A stretch of 64,000 nucleotides of DNA from Mucilaginibacter xinganensis (GCF_002257585.1 NZ_CP022743.1:2480001-2544000), one strand, 5' to 3'. Numbered from the stretch's first letter, positions 18,172 through 27,706 are shown. Numbers and translations are program-made. Notes: generated from the letters alone by a model not told the origin.

Positions 18172-18444
18172 TTATAGTGTTTCTGTATAGTTAATAATAA
18201 ACTTTGCCACCTGTTCCTGTTCGGCAACGCTTAGTGTTTCACCATCATATATCCAGTAACCTTTTGTATCAAACAATATCCGGCCTAAATAATCCGGAAC
18301 CTCATCAAACGCCGTAAATAACTCATAGCTAAGTACCGCACCGCCATTGTCTGTACCGGGAACAATTCGTATAATTTCATCAGGCCCCTGTTTGCGTTTT
18401 ATCCATGCCTTGGCTTCTCTTATCAAATAAGTGTTGTTCATCAT
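18172..18444 (-). CDS. small orphan protein divergent from imuA
   Basis: This 90-residue protein is not recognised. It is polar, with MNNTYLIREAKAWIKRKQ at the start and a Tyr-rich middle (DYLGRILFDTKGYWIYDG), and it has no signal peptide or membrane helix. It is transcribed away from the imuA-imuB-dnaE2 cassette, with 88 bp between the two starts; that gap contains the 19-bp palindrome. A -7-like CAAAAGTG (18452-18459, TAnnTTTG with one mismatch on the minus strand) lies 8 nt upstream. Sharing a control region suggests co-regulation with the mutagenesis genes, which is inference. Could also be an ordinary hypothetical protein. Confidence 0.65.
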   Translation of the reverse strand: MMNNTYLIREAKAWIKRKQGPDEIIRIVPGTDNGGAVLSYELFTAFDEVPDYLGRILFDTKGYWIYDGETLSVAEQEQVAKFIINYTETL

Positions 18445-18487
18445 GATAAAACAAAAGTGGAAATTATTTTGTAAATCTTTACATAAA

Positions 18488-18513
18488 ATGCTAAAAATTT
18501 TAGCATAAATTTG
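18488..18513 (+). promoter_or_regulatory. imuA promoter with 19-bp operator palindrome
   Basis: Positions 18488-18506 form a perfect palindrome, ATGCTAAAA-A-TTTTAGCAT (9-bp arms, 1-nt centre). Its last base is the first base of TAAATTTG (18506-18513), an exact match to the Bacteroidota -7 element TAnnTTTG, 19 nt before the imuA ATG. A dimeric repressor bound here would block RNA polymerase directly. A LexA-like role is inferred because imuAB-dnaE2 cassettes are SOS-induced elsewhere; the box does not look like the E. coli or Gram-positive LexA box. Confidence 0.65.
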
Positions 18514-18532
18514 TAACCCGAATCAGAAGTTT

Positions 18533-19264
18533 ATGCCCGACACTAAAAAGGATATTATTAACCAGCTCCGAAAGGATATTTTGCTTTGGGAAGGCTTTAA
18601 GCCGCCCGAAGCAGGTAATGGTAATATTATGGGCTTAGGGACCATTGAAGCGGCTTTTCCAAATGGCGTTTTTCCTACAGGTGCCATTCATGAAATGGTT
18701 TGCCCAACGCCTGAGCAATCGGCAGCAACAGGTGGTTTTATGGCTGGTTTGCTATCAACATTAATGCAGCAGGGCGGGATATGCCTGTGGATAGGCACAG
18801 CAAGAAAGCTTTTTCCACCAGCTTTAATGGCTTTTGATGTGGAGCCCGACCGGGTGATATTTATTGATGTAAAGCGTGAAAAAGATGTACTGTGGGCCAC
18901 AGAAGAAGCATTGAAATGCGTGGGGCTTGCTGCGGTGGTTGCTGAACTGCGGGAGATTAGTTTTGCCCAATCACGTCGTTTGCAGCTGGCGGTTGAAAAT
19001 AGCAGGGTAACAGGCTTTATATTACGTAACGATCCGCGGAAATTAGGTTCAACTACCTGTGTGGCACGCTGGCAGGTAATGCATTTGCCAAGTGAGCTGG
19101 AAGAGGATCTGCCCGGCGTAGGCTTTCCGCGCTGGCAGGTGCAACTGCTAAAAGTACGTAACGGAAACCCGGGCAATTGGCAGCTGGAATGGGCGGATGG
19201 CCATTTTGTGACCATAACAGAAAAATCCAGCGTAAACGAAATGCAGCAACTTAAAGCCGGCTGA
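18533..19264 (+). CDS. imuA: ImuA-like mutagenesis accessory protein
   Basis: This 243-residue protein sits first in the imuA-imuB-dnaE2 cassette and has the RecA/SulA-like ImuA fold. Segments resemble a RecA core: AIHEMVCPTPEQSAATGGF where a Walker A would be, ICLWIGTARKLFPPALMAFDVEPDRVIFI, and an AVENSRVTGFILR strand. The Walker lysine is absent, so ATP binding of the RecA type is doubtful. In Caulobacter, Pseudomonas and mycobacteria the cassette performs SOS-induced translesion synthesis, with ImuA or ImuA' helping to recruit the others. It ends 1 nt before imuB. Confidence 0.88.
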   Translation: MPDTKKDIINQLRKDILLWEGFKPPEAGNGNIMGLGTIEAAFPNGVFPTGAIHEMVCPTPEQSAATGGFMAGLLSTLMQQGGICLWIGTARKLFPPALMAFDVEPDRVIFIDVKREKDVLWATEEALKCVGLAAVVAELREISFAQSRRLQLAVENSRVTGFILRNDPRKLGSTTCVARWQVMHLPSELEEDLPGVGFPRWQVQLLKVRNGNPGNWQLEWADGHFVTITEKSSVNEMQQLKAG

Positions 19265-19265
19265 T

Positions 19266-20771
19266 ATGAAAAAACGTTTTGTCTCTGTCTGGTTCCGTCA
19301 TTTAACTACTGATTGGCTAACGCTTCGACGGCCCGAACTGCGTGAAGTACCCTTTGCTTTTGTTACACCTGTAAGGGGGCGGATAGTGATTACGGCTGCC
19401 AACGCATTAGCAGAAAAACATGGAATAACAATTGGCATGGCGGCAGCCGATGCAAAAGCTATAGTGCCGTTATTGGAGGTCGTAGATGATCTGCCGGGCC
19501 AGGCCCCCAAATTATTAAAAGCGCTGGGGGAATGGTGTATTCGTTATACACCTTTAATAGCGGTGGATTTGCCTGATGGTTTAATACTCGATGTTTCGGG
19601 GTGTGCACATTTATGGGGGAGCGAGCGGGATTACCTGGGCGCAATTATTAAGGTATTGCGAAGTAAAGGCTATGACGCCAGGGGGGCAATGGCCGATACA
19701 GCAGGCACGGCCTGGGCAGTGGCACGTTTTGGGCGGTTAAAGCCAATTATTGAACCCGGCGGGCAAGCAGATGCTTTACTCTCTTTGCCGCCGGCAGCGC
19801 TTCGGCTGGAGCCTGTTATTTTGGAACGGCTGCAAAAGCTTGGTTTTTATGCTGTTAAAAGCTTTATAGGCATGGGCCGTTCAGTACTGCGCCGGCGTTT
19901 TGGGCAAGAGTTTCTACTGCGACTGGACCAGGCTCTGGGTAACGAGGCTGAACCGATGCAGTTATTGAAACCTGTTGAACCTTACCAGGAACGGCTGCCC
20001 TGTTTGGAGCCTATCCGTACGGCAACCGGTATTGAAATTGCTATAAAAAATTTACTCGAAAGCCTTTGCCGGCGCTTGCAGGGAGAAGGGAAGGGGTTAC
20101 GAACGGCTGTTTTAAAATGTTACCGGGTAGATGGGAAGTTGGTTGAAGCCAGTATAGGCACTAACCGTCCCTCACATCAAGCCAGTCATTTATTTAAGTT
20201 ATTCGAACTTAAAATAGCATCTATAGAACCTGCTTTGGGGATTGAGTTGTTTACACTTGATGCCCCAAAGGTTGAAGATGTATTGCCAGGGCAGGAAGCG
20301 CTTTGGGCAGTTGAAGCCTGTGGCCTGGCCGAAATAGGTTTAGCGGAATTGCTGGACAGGCTGGCAAATAAAATTGGACAGGGAAGTATCCATCGGTACT
20401 TGCCTGATGAGCATTACTGGCCGGAGCGGTCCATCAGGCTTGCAGCTTCGGTACAGGAAAAACCTGCAACGGCATGGCGAACAGACAGGCCCCGGCCCTC
20501 GTTATTATTGCCATACCCTGAGCGGGTGGAAGTGACCTCCCTGGTTCCTGATTATCCGCCAATGTTATTTATCTATAAAAGTAAGGTTCACAAGATTAGA
20601 AAAGCGGATGGCCCGGAGCGGATAGAACGGGAATGGTGGCTGGAAAGTGGCGAACACCGGGACTATTATCATGTGGAAGACGATGAAGGCCGGCGTTACT
20701 GGCTGTTTAGGTCGGGCCATTATTCAGGCGAACAATTGGGGCAGTGGTTTATTCATGGATTCTTTGCATGA
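19266..20771 (+). CDS. imuB: ImuB, catalytically inactive Y-family polymerase homologue
   Basis: The 501-residue protein is a Y-family DNA polymerase relative. The acidic catalytic residues are missing: the N-terminal strand reads RFVSVWFRHL where active polymerases carry an Asp, and the palm strand reads LDVSGCAHLWG instead of an SxDE motif. That is the known condition of ImuB, which serves as the adaptor bridging the beta clamp and the DnaE2 polymerase. A C-terminal region with RxYYHVEDDEGRRYWLFRSG matches the family tail. Expressed directly after imuA (1-nt gap); dnaE2 follows after 13 nt. The order is the classic cassette order. Confidence 0.93.
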   Translation: MKKRFVSVWFRHLTTDWLTLRRPELREVPFAFVTPVRGRIVITAANALAEKHGITIGMAAADAKAIVPLLEVVDDLPGQAPKLLKALGEWCIRYTPLIAVDLPDGLILDVSGCAHLWGSERDYLGAIIKVLRSKGYDARGAMADTAGTAWAVARFGRLKPIIEPGGQADALLSLPPAALRLEPVILERLQKLGFYAVKSFIGMGRSVLRRRFGQEFLLRLDQALGNEAEPMQLLKPVEPYQERLPCLEPIRTATGIEIAIKNLLESLCRRLQGEGKGLRTAVLKCYRVDGKLVEASIGTNRPSHQASHLFKLFELKIASIEPALGIELFTLDAPKVEDVLPGQEALWAVEACGLAEIGLAELLDRLANKIGQGSIHRYLPDEHYWPERSIRLAASVQEKPATAWRTDRPRPSLLLPYPERVEVTSLVPDYPPMLFIYKSKVHKIRKADGPERIEREWWLESGEHRDYYHVEDDEGRRYWLFRSGHYSGEQLGQWFIHGFFA

Positions 20772-20784
20772 GAAAGGGGTGAAG

Positions 20785-23700
20785 ATGAGTTACATAGAAT
20801 TACAGGTAACAACCAATTTTAGTTTTCTGCGCGGTGGGGCGCACCCGGAGGAACTGGTGACGCAAGCGGCTGATTATGGACAGGTAAAAATTGCCATTAC
20901 TGACCGGAACAGCGTAGCAGGAGTGGTACGTGCTCATATAGCAGCCAAAGCAAGAGAAATGAAAATTATCCCTGCCTGCCGGCTTGATTTGCTGGATGGC
21001 CCCAGTTTACTGGCATATCCTACTGACCAGGAAGCCTGGGGCCGGCTCTGCGGAATACTCACCACCGGCAATCTCCGTGCAGAAAAGGGGGAGTGTTACT
21101 TGTATAAGCAGGATGTGTATACACAGGCCAAAGGCATGAAATTTATGGCGGTGCCACCTGCTGCGCTAAATAAACAGTTTGATTTTGACGATTCCTTTAA
21201 AATAGCTTTAAATGAATATCGCGAGGTTTTTGGCAGGGAACTTTACCTGGCTGCCAGCAAATCTTATAATGGCGACGATGCTAAACGCCTTTACCGCCTA
21301 TCCCGTTTAGGGGTGCCAATGGTAGCCACTAATGATGTGTATTACCATGAACCGGCACGCCGGGAATTACAGGATGTTTTGACTTGTGTGCGGGAAAAGC
21401 GTACCATCCAAAATGCTGGTTTCCTGTTACATCCAAATGCCGAGAGGCACCTTAAACCAAGCGCTGAAATGAAGCGGCTGTTTCGGCAGTATCCTGATGC
21501 TACCGGTTTGACCCTGGAAATAGCTGAAGCATGTACATTCTCTCTTGATACCTTAAAATACATCGAACCTGAAGAAATTAGCCCCGATGGGCTTACACCA
21601 CAGGAACGTTTAACCCGGTTTACCTGGGAAGGTGCAAGGAAAAGGTTTGGAGCTGATGTGCCCGAAAGGATCAAAGAGCAAATTGAGTTTGAGCTGGAAT
21701 TTATTGGCCGTAAAAACCTTGCGTCTTACTTTTTGCGGGTATATAGATATACACGTAAAGCAGAAGAGTTAAATATTCTTTACCAGGGCCGCGGATCGGC
21801 AGCCAATTCTACCGTTTGTTATTGCCTGGCAATTACTGCAGTTAATCCTATGAAGTCAAGGCTGCTTTTTTCGCGTTTTATGTCAGATGCCCGGGATGAG
21901 TGGCCAGATATAGATGTTGACTTTGAGCATGAACGCCGTGAAGAGATCATCCAGTTTATTTATGAAGATTATGGTCGTGAACGGGCCGCTATTGTTGCTA
22001 CAGTTACCCAGGAGCGCCATAAAGGCGCTATTCGTGATGTGGGTAAAGCAATGGAGTTATCAGAAGATACGATCAAAAGGCTTTCAGGTGCAATATGGCA
22101 TTTTTCGGAAGAGGCATTTGACCGGCAGCGGATTTTGGAACAGGGGTTGAATCCTGATGATCCGCAATTGCGAAAAGTGCTCGAACTCACAGAACAGCTT
22201 ATGGGCTTCCCCCGTCAATTGGGGCAGCATACCGGGGGCTTTGTTATTACCCGGGGTAAGCTGTCTGATATTTGCCCGGTAATGAATGCCCGTATGGAAA
22301 ACCGTACCCAGCTGGAATGGAACAAGGATGACCTGGAGGCTTTGAGTATTTTAAAAGTGGATGTACTTGGATTGGGGATGCTGACGTGTATTCGCAAGGG
22401 TTTTGAACTGGCTAAGCAACATTATGAACTCGACCTTACACTGGCCAATATCCCGCAGGATGATCCTGCAGTGTATGAAATGATTTGTCATGCCGATACG
22501 CTTGGCGTTTTTCAGATAGAAAGCCGGGCGCAAATGTCAATGTTGCCGCGCCTGAAACCCCGGTGTTTTTATGACCTGGTCATAGAAGTTGCCATTGTGC
22601 GGCCCGGGCCAATCCAGGGGGATATGGTACACCCATACCTGCGCCGGCGGGACGGTATAGATCCGGTTGAATACCCATCAAAAGAACTGGAAGAAATATT
22701 GGGCCGTACGCTGGGCGTTCCACTATTTCAGGAGCAGGCAATGGAGATAGCTATTGTGGCCGCCGGCTTTACCCCGGCCGAAGCCGACCAGCTACGCCGC
22801 AGCATGGCAACTTTTAAAGCAAAAGGCCTGGTTAGCCAGCACAGGAAAAAGCTGGTTGACGGCATGATGAAAAAAGGATATGCTGAAGATTTTGCCAACC
22901 GTATTTTTAAACAGCTGGAAGGTTTTGGTAGCTACGGTTTTCCTGAAAGCCATGCTGCTTCATTTGCACACCTTGTGTACGTTTCCTCGTGGCTAAAATG
23001 GCATTACCCGGATGTATTTGCGGCCGCATTGCTAAACAGTCAGCCGATGGGGTTTTACCAACCGGCGCAGATAGTGATTGATGCGGAAAGGCATGAGGTT
23101 ACGGTTCGTCCGGTGGATATTAACAATTCTATGTGGGACAATACACTTGAGGAAAAGACAGGTAAATATTTTGCGGTACGGTTAGGATTCAGGCAGGTAA
23201 AGGGACTTGCGGAAGATGATATACAGGCGCTTATTGTGGCCCGGGGGAAAGGTTATACGAGTATCAGCCAGCTTAGCGACGCCGGTGTGTCGCAGGCAGC
23301 CATTGAAAGACTGACCGATGCAGACGCATTCCGTTCGCTGAAACTTGACCGGCGTGAAGCTTTATGGGAAGTGCCCGCGCTTAGTGATAAGCCTGTTGGT
23401 TTATTTGCCGGGCAGCCTTCGGAAAGTAATTACGAAGCGCAAATTACCTTACCTTTTATGACCCAGGCAGAACACGTGGTGCAGGATTATGCTTCCACAG
23501 GGCTGTCCTTAAAAGCACACCCGGTTAGTTTTGTGCGTGAAAAACTTAGGCTGTTGCATGTAACTGCTACAGGTGAATTGGCTAATATGAAAGATGGTGA
23601 CCCGGTTAAAGTTGCCGGGCTGGTAACGGTAAGGCAGCGGCCGGGCACAGCCAAGGGGATTTTATTCATAACCATTGAAGATGAAACGGGATTCTCTAAC

Positions 23701-23964
23701 CTGGTTGTATGGGAGAAAGTTTTTGAAACGCACCGCAAAGAAATTTTGCAGGCACGCCTGCTGATGGTAGAAGGAAAATTGCAGATAGAAGGCGAAGTGA
23801 TCCACGTTATTGTAAAACGTTGCTTTAACCTGTCAGCTTTATTACGGGGGCTCACTGCAACCGAAAATGAGAATTTGCCTGTGCTCACACTCTCCCGTTC
23901 AGATGAAACAACGTCACCCGCGCCTGTGAAGGAAGTGTTTCATAAAGGGCGTAATTTCAGGTAA
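20785..23964 (+). CDS. dnaE2: error-prone DNA polymerase III alpha subunit DnaE2
   Basis: This 1059-residue protein is DnaE2, the mutagenic C-family polymerase of the imuABC cassette. The PHP domain opens with YIELQVTTNFSFLRGGAHPEEL; the polymerase catalytic Asp residues lie in WPDIDVDFEHERR (about residues 372-384), and a GxLxFQEQ-type VPLFQEQAMEIAIVAAGF follows near 645. The OB domain is near the end (PVKVAGLVTVRQRPGTAKGI). An in-frame reading extends to 20647, but that would overlap imuB by 125 nt. I prefer ATG 20785, which has GAAAGGGGTGAAG just upstream and begins at a conserved family start. Length agrees with DnaE2 (about 1050-1100). Confidence 0.94.
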   Translation: MSYIELQVTTNFSFLRGGAHPEELVTQAADYGQVKIAITDRNSVAGVVRAHIAAKAREMKIIPACRLDLLDGPSLLAYPTDQEAWGRLCGILTTGNLRAEKGECYLYKQDVYTQAKGMKFMAVPPAALNKQFDFDDSFKIALNEYREVFGRELYLAASKSYNGDDAKRLYRLSRLGVPMVATNDVYYHEPARRELQDVLTCVREKRTIQNAGFLLHPNAERHLKPSAEMKRLFRQYPDATGLTLEIAEACTFSLDTLKYIEPEEISPDGLTPQERLTRFTWEGARKRFGADVPERIKEQIEFELEFIGRKNLASYFLRVYRYTRKAEELNILYQGRGSAANSTVCYCLAITAVNPMKSRLLFSRFMSDARDEWPDIDVDFEHERREEIIQFIYEDYGRERAAIVATVTQERHKGAIRDVGKAMELSEDTIKRLSGAIWHFSEEAFDRQRILEQGLNPDDPQLRKVLELTEQLMGFPRQLGQHTGGFVITRGKLSDICPVMNARMENRTQLEWNKDDLEALSILKVDVLGLGMLTCIRKGFELAKQHYELDLTLANIPQDDPAVYEMICHADTLGVFQIESRAQMSMLPRLKPRCFYDLVIEVAIVRPGPIQGDMVHPYLRRRDGIDPVEYPSKELEEILGRTLGVPLFQEQAMEIAIVAAGFTPAEADQLRRSMATFKAKGLVSQHRKKLVDGMMKKGYAEDFANRIFKQLEGFGSYGFPESHAASFAHLVYVSSWLKWHYPDVFAAALLNSQPMGFYQPAQIVIDAERHEVTVRPVDINNSMWDNTLEEKTGKYFAVRLGFRQVKGLAEDDIQALIVARGKGYTSISQLSDAGVSQAAIERLTDADAFRSLKLDRREALWEVPALSDKPVGLFAGQPSESNYEAQITLPFMTQAEHVVQDYASTGLSLKAHPVSFVREKLRLLHVTATGELANMKDGDPVKVAGLVTVRQRPGTAKGILFITIEDETGFSNLVVWEKVFETHRKEILQARLLMVEGKLQIEGEVIHVIVKRCFNLSALLRGLTATENENLPVLTLSRSDETTSPAPVKEVFHKGRNFR

Positions 23965-24118
23965 GCGCGCGTGAAGTTTATCTTTTTTGCAGCATGTTTT
24001 TTAGTTATTCTATGCAAATTGTTTTATATCTTTAAATAGTAGGGTATAAAATATCTAAACCGTTGTCCTTATTATGCCCGCTTCCCTGTTCTTTAATTTC
24101 AAAAATAATAAACTGATT

Positions 24119-24586
24119 ATGAAAAAACTATGGATTTTATGGACATTAATCGCTCCCTTTTTTGTGATAAGCTGCAATGTGGACTATGGAAAAAAAGATT
24201 TTTACAGGAATGATGCGGTACTTAATAAACAATGCTATATAGCCGTTGATAATAAAGACACAGCCTTTTTAAATATTGAAATACATAAAAGTAAAAAAGT
24301 ATCAGGAAAACTTATTTTTAAATATGCGGAAGATGCTAAAAACGAAGGAGCGGTGGATGGTAAATATAGCGGTGATACGCTATTTGCCGACTATTCGTTC
24401 ACAACAGGAACCCTAAAAAATATTGTTAATAAAAATCCCCTGGCATTTTTAAAAAAAGGTGGGGGGCTGGCGTTGGGAGTAGGGGTAATTGAAACTTATT
24501 TAGGTAATTCATATTTCAGTAAAATCAAACCAATTGATTTTGAAAGGGGCAGATTTAAGTTTAAAATAACAGACTGCAAAAAATAA
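24119..24586 (+). CDS. small lipoprotein of unknown function
   Basis: The 155-residue protein starts MKKLWILWTLIAPFFVISC, a signal peptide with a lipobox Cys (residue 19), so it is a lipoprotein. The mature part is polar with beta-strand character, and one glycine-rich hydrophobic stretch (FLKKGGGLALGVGVI) lies near residue 110. I do not recognise the family. An in-frame ATG at 24074 would place 15 residues before the signal peptide and hide it, so 24119 is used. It is followed by the strong bidirectional terminator at 24689. Confidence 0.75.
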   Translation: MKKLWILWTLIAPFFVISCNVDYGKKDFYRNDAVLNKQCYIAVDNKDTAFLNIEIHKSKKVSGKLIFKYAEDAKNEGAVDGKYSGDTLFADYSFTTGTLKNIVNKNPLAFLKKGGGLALGVGVIETYLGNSYFSKIKPIDFERGRFKFKITDCKK

Positions 24587-24688
24587 AGCGTGCTGATAAG
24601 AAAAGTATATTTCCGATAATGTATCTAAAAATCAGTGTGCTAAGCTGAATTAAGTTTATTATCGACGGAGGTACATTGCCGAAAATTT

Positions 24689-24730
24689 AAAAGGTGCAAG
24701 GCGGAATTTAGCTTCTGCCTTGCACCTTTT
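24689..24730. terminator. bidirectional intrinsic terminator
   Basis: A perfect 14-bp stem, AAAAGGTGCAAGGC (24689-24702) and GCCTTGCACCTTTT (24717-24730), encloses a 14-nt loop. The A-rich and T-rich flanks let it work on both strands. It lies between the converging lipoprotein and TIM-barrel-like genes. Confidence 0.8.
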
Positions 24731-24759
24731 GTGTTATTTTTAACTGTTAACGTTTCTCC

Positions 24760-25752
24760 TCACTGGTACTGGATATAGATAGGAGCAGGCTTCAAATCTA
24801 AAACTTCCTTCATCGTTAGCAGGCGTTTTGGCCCGTTCTTGATATCATTTTTATAGAAAAGCTTAAATCCGGTAAACTGCACCGGTTCGCCCTGAATGAA
24901 ATATTTGTAGGTGCCTTTCTTCAAATCGGGGCCGCCCCAGCCATCCATATCCATCACAAATTGAATTTCGCGGCGCAGTTTAATATTTTGGTAATTGGTC
25001 ACCATTTTTTTTGTGAAACGGTGCACAATAAAAATTTTTGGCGGTAGGTTGTATTTTTTAACCAGCGAAGCCAGGTATTGGGTTACATAGTTAATATCAT
25101 CCGCATCAAAAGTGCCTATCCTTTTTCCCGGAACACTGCCTTCTTTCATTGAAAACTCCGGGTCAATACCCAGGTGCACATTAGGCATTGTTAAGTATTT
25201 CTCCAGTAAGGGTACTTCCTTTTGCACAGTACTGAAACCAACCTGCAAATCCAAAAATACCAGCGCATTTATTGATTTGGCCATGCTGATCACGCTGTCA
25301 ATTTGTTTAAATGGCATCCGCAGGTTATGCAAACCGTTTCTCCCCGCATCAGCCTGCGCTGTAACGCAGATATAATGGAGGGCCGGCACAACTGGTGTGC
25401 TTGTATCCGCTTTTTCCCAGTTCTTTACTTCAGCTTTTAATTTTGCGAGCATAATTTTAGGTGGATATTGCCCTAATACGCCCATGTTTTTTGAATACAT
25501 ATTACCATAAAAAGCAATAATGCGGTTAAACGGGAGTATAGCGCCCGGCAGCGGATAAGCTTTTGTTTTAACAGGCCAGCGTTTATCGCCATTAGCCAAT
25601 TTGTGCATTAATGAATCGTACAAAGCTGTATCCAGCTTTTTACCAGTGGTATCACTTAAGTTAAGAATGTGAATTTTTGTTGCAGCTGCATTTGAAATGC
25701 TAAAAAAGCAACAAAGAATCAGCAGAAGCGAGGCAAATTTGATGTTTTTCAA
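24760..25752 (-). CDS. exported protein, TIM-barrel-like, function unknown
   Basis: The 330-residue protein has a signal peptide (MKNIKFASLLLILCCFFSISNAAA). Its mature part alternates strands and helices in the way of a beta/alpha barrel: IIAFYGNMYSKNMGVLG, HYICVTAQADAG, INALVFLDLQVGFSTV, and NVHLGIDPEFSM, where Asp-x-Glu sits at a strand end. These resemble glycosidase-like proteins of Bacteroidota but I cannot assign a family. The Asp and Glu in GIDPEF (about residue 197) are the best catalytic candidates. No sugar-utilisation neighbours are present. Standalone gene. Confidence 0.7.
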   Translation of the reverse strand: MKNIKFASLLLILCCFFSISNAAATKIHILNLSDTTGKKLDTALYDSLMHKLANGDKRWPVKTKAYPLPGAILPFNRIIAFYGNMYSKNMGVLGQYPPKIMLAKLKAEVKNWEKADTSTPVVPALHYICVTAQADAGRNGLHNLRMPFKQIDSVISMAKSINALVFLDLQVGFSTVQKEVPLLEKYLTMPNVHLGIDPEFSMKEGSVPGKRIGTFDADDINYVTQYLASLVKKYNLPPKIFIVHRFTKKMVTNYQNIKLRREIQFVMDMDGWGGPDLKKGTYKYFIQGEPVQFTGFKLFYKNDIKNGPKRLLTMKEVLDLKPAPIYIQYQ

Positions 25753-25822
25753 AATAGGTATTTATAGATGTGTAATTAATTCTTTTGTAAACGAATTATT
25801 CCAGGCAGGGGATTTATTTGTT

Positions 25823-27679
25823 TTACTCTATGCTTTTACCTTTCATGGCATGGCTTATTGCCTGGTCCATTAAACGCTCGGCAAAGGGGCGGGTAAATTC
25901 ATTAAGTTCATCTATAGCTTTGTGAATTAAATCCTTGTCGCCGCTGGTTAATGAATTTTTTAGGGTTTCAATATATTTATGTGTATCGGCAATTTCTGTA
26001 ACCGAAATAAAATCATTGTTCTTTCTCAAAAAGCCTTCAACCGTTTTTACCATTTGCTCCCCTTCAACGCGCGCCTCAATCAGCATCCGCTGGCTTACGT
26101 CGTCTTTTGCATGGGTGATGCTATCCATCAACATCTGTTCAACCTGGTCGTCAGTAATGCCATAAGTCGGTTTAACTTCAACCTCTTGTTTTACGCCTGA
26201 GCGCAATTCCATCGCCTGGATCTTCAGTATCCCATCGGCATTCAGCAAAAAGTTAATATCTACTTTAGGGAAGCCGGCGGGCATTGAAGGAATACCCTTA
26301 AGATCAAATTCAGCCAGTTTTCGATTTTCTTTTATCAGGTCGCGCTCACCCTGGTACACGGCAATTTTCATATTTACCTGTCCGTCTATCGAGGTGGTAT
26401 ATTGCCGGCCCGCCTTAGTAGGCACTTTTGAGTTACGCGGGATGATCACATCCATCAGGCCACCCATAGTTTCGATCCCCAACGATAGCGGGGTAACATC
26501 AAGCAGCAGGATATCACTCCGGTTACCAGCCAGTACATCAGCCTGGATGGCTGCACCAAGGGCAACAACCTCATCAGGGTTAACCTCATCGTGCACCGGG
26601 CGGCCAAAAAATTCCGCCACCATTTTTTTAACCAGGGCAGTCCGGGTTGAGCCGCCAACCATTATCACTTCATCAATCTGACTTATATCTAGTTTAGCAT
26701 CTTTGAGCGCATTCTGACAGCACGTTATAGTTTGTTGTACCTTAGCCAATATCAGTTGTTCAAAGGTATTACGGTCAATAGTGCACCAAATGTCACCAAT
26801 CTTTTCGTTAACCAGGCTTTGATGTGCAAAGGCTTTTTTTGCTTCTTCGGCTTTAAGGCGCAGCTGCTGAGCAAGCTTGTTATCCGCTATAAGATCGGCT
26901 TTGTTCAGCTGATTCTTTTCTATCCAGTAGTCAACTATGGCACTGTCAAAATCATCGCCGCCTAAAAAGGTATCGCCATTGGTAGCCAATACCTCGAAGA
27001 TACCGTTTTGGATCTGCAGGATGGAAACATCAAATGTTCCGCCGCCAAGGTCATATACGGCAATGGTTTTTGTTTCTTCGGGGTTGAGGCCAATGCCATA
27101 AGCCAAACTGGCTGCAGTGGGTTCGTTAACAATACGAAGCACATCAAGTCCGGCCAGTTTTCCGGCGTCCCGGGTTGCCTGCCTCTGCGAATCATTGAAA
27201 TACGCAGGAACAGTTATAACAGCGCGATTGACAGGGGTTTTTAGAGCGTGTTCGGCACGGGCTTTCAGTTCTTTTAATATCAGGCCGGAAAGCTCTATCG
27301 GTGTATAAAATTTATCGCCTACCTTTATTTTCACCAGGCTTTCGGAATCATCGTCAATAACTTTATAGGAGAAAAAATCCTTGTAGTTTTCAATATCGTG
27401 GTAAGATCGGCCCAGCAGGCGCTTAACCGAAAAAACAGTATTTTGAGGGTCGGTTACAAGGTATTCCTTTGCTTCGTTACCCACGGTGATTTCGCCGGTG
27501 GGCCCAAAGTGCACGATAGAAGGAACCAAAACACCCTTGCCGGTATCGTTTATTACCTGCGGGTTTTTATCCGGGTTGATAAAAGCGACCAACGAATTGG
27601 TAGTACCCAGGTCAATCCCAACTATTAACTCTTCTTTTTGTATAGAACCTGTTGCCAGGTTGATAGAAACTTTAGCCAT
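25823..27679 (-). CDS. hscA: Fe-S assembly chaperone HscA (Hsp70 family)
   Basis: The 618-residue protein is an Hsp70 with the phosphate-binding motif [12 protein letters not shown] (about 22-33), [15 protein letters not shown] (about 205-219) and the GGSTRTALV adenosine segment. The substrate-binding domain begins near 380 with [14 protein letters not shown]. The N-terminal lead [21 protein letters not shown] and the short C-terminus without an EEVD-like tail match HscA-type proteins and not DnaK. HscA helps release Fe-S clusters from IscU. No isc genes are nearby, so assignment to Fe-S biogenesis rests on sequence type. Confidence 0.85.
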   Translation of the reverse strand: MAKVSINLATGSIQKEELIVGIDLGTTNSLVAFINPDKNPQVINDTGKGVLVPSIVHFGPTGEITVGNEAKEYLVTDPQNTVFSVKRLLGRSYHDIENYKDFFSYKVIDDDSESLVKIKVGDKFYTPIELSGLILKELKARAEHALKTPVNRAVITVPAYFNDSQRQATRDAGKLAGLDVLRIVNEPTAASLAYGIGLNPEETKTIAVYDLGGGTFDVSILQIQNGIFEVLATNGDTFLGGDDFDSAIVDYWIEKNQLNKADLIADNKLAQQLRLKAEEAKKAFAHQSLVNEKIGDIWCTIDRNTFEQLILAKVQQTITCCQNALKDAKLDISQIDEVIMVGGSTRTALVKKMVAEFFGRPVHDEVNPDEVVALGAAIQADVLAGNRSDILLLDVTPLSLGIETMGGLMDVIIPRNSKVPTKAGRQYTTSIDGQVNMKIAVYQGERDLIKENRKLAEFDLKGIPSMPAGFPKVDINFLLNADGILKIQAMELRSGVKQEVEVKPTYGITDDQVEQMLMDSITHAKDDVSQRMLIEARVEGEQMVKTVEGFLRKNNDFISVTEIADTHKYIETLKNSLTSGDKDLIHKAIDELNEFTRPFAERLMDQAISHAMKGKSIE

Positions 27680-27698
27680 TACTATTAATTAACACGCG

Positions 27699-27706
27699 CA
27701 AATGTA
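27699..27706 (-). promoter_or_regulatory. candidate -7 element (TACATTTG) of hscA
   Basis: On the minus strand TACATTTG matches TAnnTTTG exactly and lies 19 nt from the hscA ATG. The -33 partner is not clear. Confidence 0.45.

Noticed and set aside
20647-20784. N-terminal extension of DnaE2
   Set aside because: It would overlap imuB by 125 nt; ATG 20785 has a purine-rich stretch before it and begins at the conserved family start.
24074-24118. Earlier start of the lipoprotein at 24119
   Set aside because: The extra 15 residues would precede and hide the lipoprotein signal peptide.
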